Origin: Trichobilharzia regenti
Lineage: Eukaryota; Platyhelminthes; Trematoda; Strigeidida; Schistosomatidae
Assembly (NCBI GenBank): GCA_944472135.2
Contig: OX235264.1
Span: 94,684,319 to 94,748,318, forward strand
Length of the DNA: 64,000 bases
Direction: 5' to 3'
Each line of letters opens with the position of its first letter. Within the stretch, counting starts at the first letter, position 1. This document shows positions 62,150-64,000 of the stretch, in pieces. The notes under the pieces are model-generated. The model worked only from the letters and a program-made list of their open reading frames with translations. It had not been told where the DNA came from and did not search any database. Position numbers and translations under genes: made by a program.

Positions 62150-62560
62150 ATCCCTGATTTCAGGTAGACTGGATAATGCGACAAACAGTGGTGAGCAGCA
62201 TAGACACGCAACTGAAACGGAGCATTACAAAATGTTGGACTCTACTTCGCCGATGATACTTGTCTGATTTCTCACGAACTGGATGATGTGCAAGTGAAAA
62301 GTAACAAGTTGGCAGAAACAAAATACAAGGAAGACATGGGCTTATGTTCACATAATATAGACAGAGAGGATGGAGATTCCTGGCCTACAGCAACAACCAC
62401 ACAAAGAGACGAAAATCAGCATAAATAAGGGAACTCTGAAGGAAGCGACCAATTTCAACTGTTTTGGGTATACAGGAAGACTAATGGAAATGTTGACAGA
62501 GAAACGAACGCGGTGGAGACGTGCACCTGAAGCCAAACTTTCTCATAACAAATAGATATA
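62150..62560 (+). mobile_element. RTE fragment with FADD motif, Q3
   Basis: The plus strand reads FADDTCLISHELDDVQVKSNKLAE (about 62245-62315), then MEIPGLQQQ, with a larger internal deletion than in Q1. Its FADD box is closer to the standard RTE form (VQVKSNKLAE is kept). Confidence 0.75.
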
Positions 62561-63659
62561 GAAAATACTAATGATAATATGTGATGACAGAAACACAATC
62601 ACTTGGCTACCACATCCAGTCAAATGACTGTGATCGGCTTCTCTTAACAACCATCTTGTTTGTAAAGGTGAAAATCAAATAAAACAAATTCCTGACACGA
62701 CAATGATAACGCATATTTCTCAATGATAACAGTAATTAACACATATCATGCCCTTGGTGTTTGTGAGACAGTATAGTTTGTGTGATTTTCAGTATTGTCA
62801 TCAGGTCAGCCTGACTCAACACACCTGGTTATCTTCTGGAAGCTAAAATTTGTGAATTCCGTCAGTGGGTAGTTTAGACTGTGTGAATCGATGAGTTGTT
62901 TAGTTCAGATATTCACATAAAATTTTACTGACTTTATCTTTATTTGTAGTTGATGATGATGAGGTGACACTGCACACAGTCTGTCTTTCTGAATTCCTCT
63001 CCTCATTGTGCCCTTCAGTGTTCAGAGAATGCATCCCTCTTCTCGAATTTCTATCTCCTATTCCTCTCTCTCTCTTTTCACTTCTCAGCTTCATTGACGA
63101 GAATTTGAATTCACACACGAATTATATGACCAACTTGAATCGCTTGTCACGAATCACGCGACGAGTCTCTCCATCACCTACAGGCTCTGATGTTACTTTC
63201 ATAATGAAAACAATAAATGCGTGAAAATGTAGATGAGTTCTTCCAGTGACATTATTTCCTTGCAACGCTATCAACGAATTATTACAATTCTGCTTACAAA
63301 TATGTTGGACGGACATTTCACCGTCAGATATGGATAAATAAGAGTTCAGGCCAGACAGAAATGACCTCGATTTCTTATCTTGAACCACTGATTCACTGAT
63401 TAGGTGAATCACTCTATGAATATCCGTGCTCTGTAGTGTTGATAGTATCTTCGATGGGACAAAAAGTCGCCACCTAATACAGATACGGTGACTGGAAATA
63501 AATGAAGAGAAGTCGACTGGTTGCATGCATATTCCAGTCAAGTTGCAGTTGAAGGATTAAAGCCATCTAAAAAGAATAAATCCTCGCCAAAAACATCGTC
63601 ACACAAAACACGGTTGCATATTTCGGTGGCTTAGTATTGAATAGTCTGTATACTACTAG

Positions 63660-63910
63660 GAGAGACATTAGAAAGTGATAGTTCTCAGTATTCGAATTCG
63701 CGAAATATATGCAGAATAATGAACAATTCTCAATCAAATTCGCAGATTTCGCAAGCAAGATTTCTGACAGAATGCAATCACACATATAGTTTCATCACAT
63801 TTTCTGAGATGTTGTGGATTGTGTGGCCGAAATTCACCACACCTCCAGTAGGACGACTAAATGAATTATTACACACGAGTAGCCCTCCACACAACTACCT
63901 GCCGGTTTAG
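63660..63910 (+). pseudogene. Interrupted copy of the 141-codon Q frame, Q3
   Basis: SQISQARFLTECNHTYSFIT and MLWIVWPKFTTPPVGRLNEL match the Q1 and Q2 frames, but a TAG follows NYLPV at about 63908, before the two hydrophobic stretches. The sequence after it remains similar to the window end. Confidence 0.4.
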
Positions 63911-64000
63911 AGTTTATCAGCTACACTTACAAGTATTTATGGTATTTTTGTGGTGCACATGTTTATGAGGGATATTCGGGTTACTCTTGGGATAGAATAT

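Larger units (their letters stand above)
60781..64000. repeat. Partial third Q unit (Q3)
   Basis: It begins inside the composite Penelope unit (equivalent of about 41660 in Q2), passes the single LTR and an RTE FADD fragment, and then follows Q1 right from about 23700 to the window end, without the CR1-type element. It is more diverged from Q1 and Q2 than they are from each other, with many small changes. I see no gene at 62700-63600. Confidence 0.85.

Noticed and set aside
1..64000. CRISPR arrays, operons or phage-type systems
   Set aside because: There are no short regularly spaced direct repeats, no co-directional gene clusters and no ribosome-binding sites. The repeats are long inverted units in eukaryotic DNA.

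Overview
This is eukaryotic, AT-rich, repeat-dominated DNA with no bacterial-style genes. It holds many pieces of RTE-clade, CR1/Jockey-type and Penelope-like retroelements, TATA boxes, GT-AG introns and AATAAA signals. The element mix and the texture of the sequence fit a flatworm, most likely a blood fluke (Schistosomatidae). The nested inverted-repeat layout would fit a non-recombining, amplified region such as the female W chromosome. Organism and chromosome are inferences.

Layout. Two large palindromes, called P and Q here, alternate. P1 = 1-11165 (arms 1-3772 and 7394-11165, paired positions add to 11166; loop 3773-7393). Q1 = 11166-31976 (arms pair with sums 41909, 45306, 45291 and 45093, stepping at indels; spacer 19013-22896). 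P2 = 31977-39634 (sum 73382). Q2 = 39635-51823 (inner sum 86993). P3 = 51824-60110 (sum 114767). A unique stretch follows at 60111-60780, then part of a third Q (60781-64000). The P/Q junction at 11165/11166 is the mirror image of the one at 51823/51824. The P3 loop and the Q2 spacer are inverted relative to P1/P2 and Q1.

Genes. The one convincing gene is tiny and easy to miss because it is spliced. Each P arm carries TATA box, ATG, a signal-peptide exon of 112 nt, a 102-nt GT-AG intron, a 32-nt last exon and AATAAA, all within about 420 bp. The spliced product is 47 residues: signal peptide, short spacer, a Lys-Arg site, then QKEPFRYGR and stop. This is the layout of a minimal neuropeptide precursor that would release an amidated peptide ending in Phe-Arg-Tyr. 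Five complete copies (1L, 1R, 2L, 2R, 3L) have identical coding sequence although their introns and flanks differ. The sixth (3R) has lost exon 1. I found nothing else with comparable support. A 125-codon frame in the P loop and a 141-codon frame in Q are open in some copies only.

Mobile DNA. A truncated RTE copy in P1 (4290-5079) and a fold-back Penelope-like copy in P3 (58378-59208) have clear target-site duplications, and sister palindromes show the empty sites. A degenerate 3.4-kb CR1-type element interrupts only the right arm of Q1 (about 24058-27462). The Q spacers hold an RTE body next to a 1.5-kb unit bounded by inverted Penelope-type LTRs. Older RTE tails and tRNA-like pieces are scattered through the Q arms.
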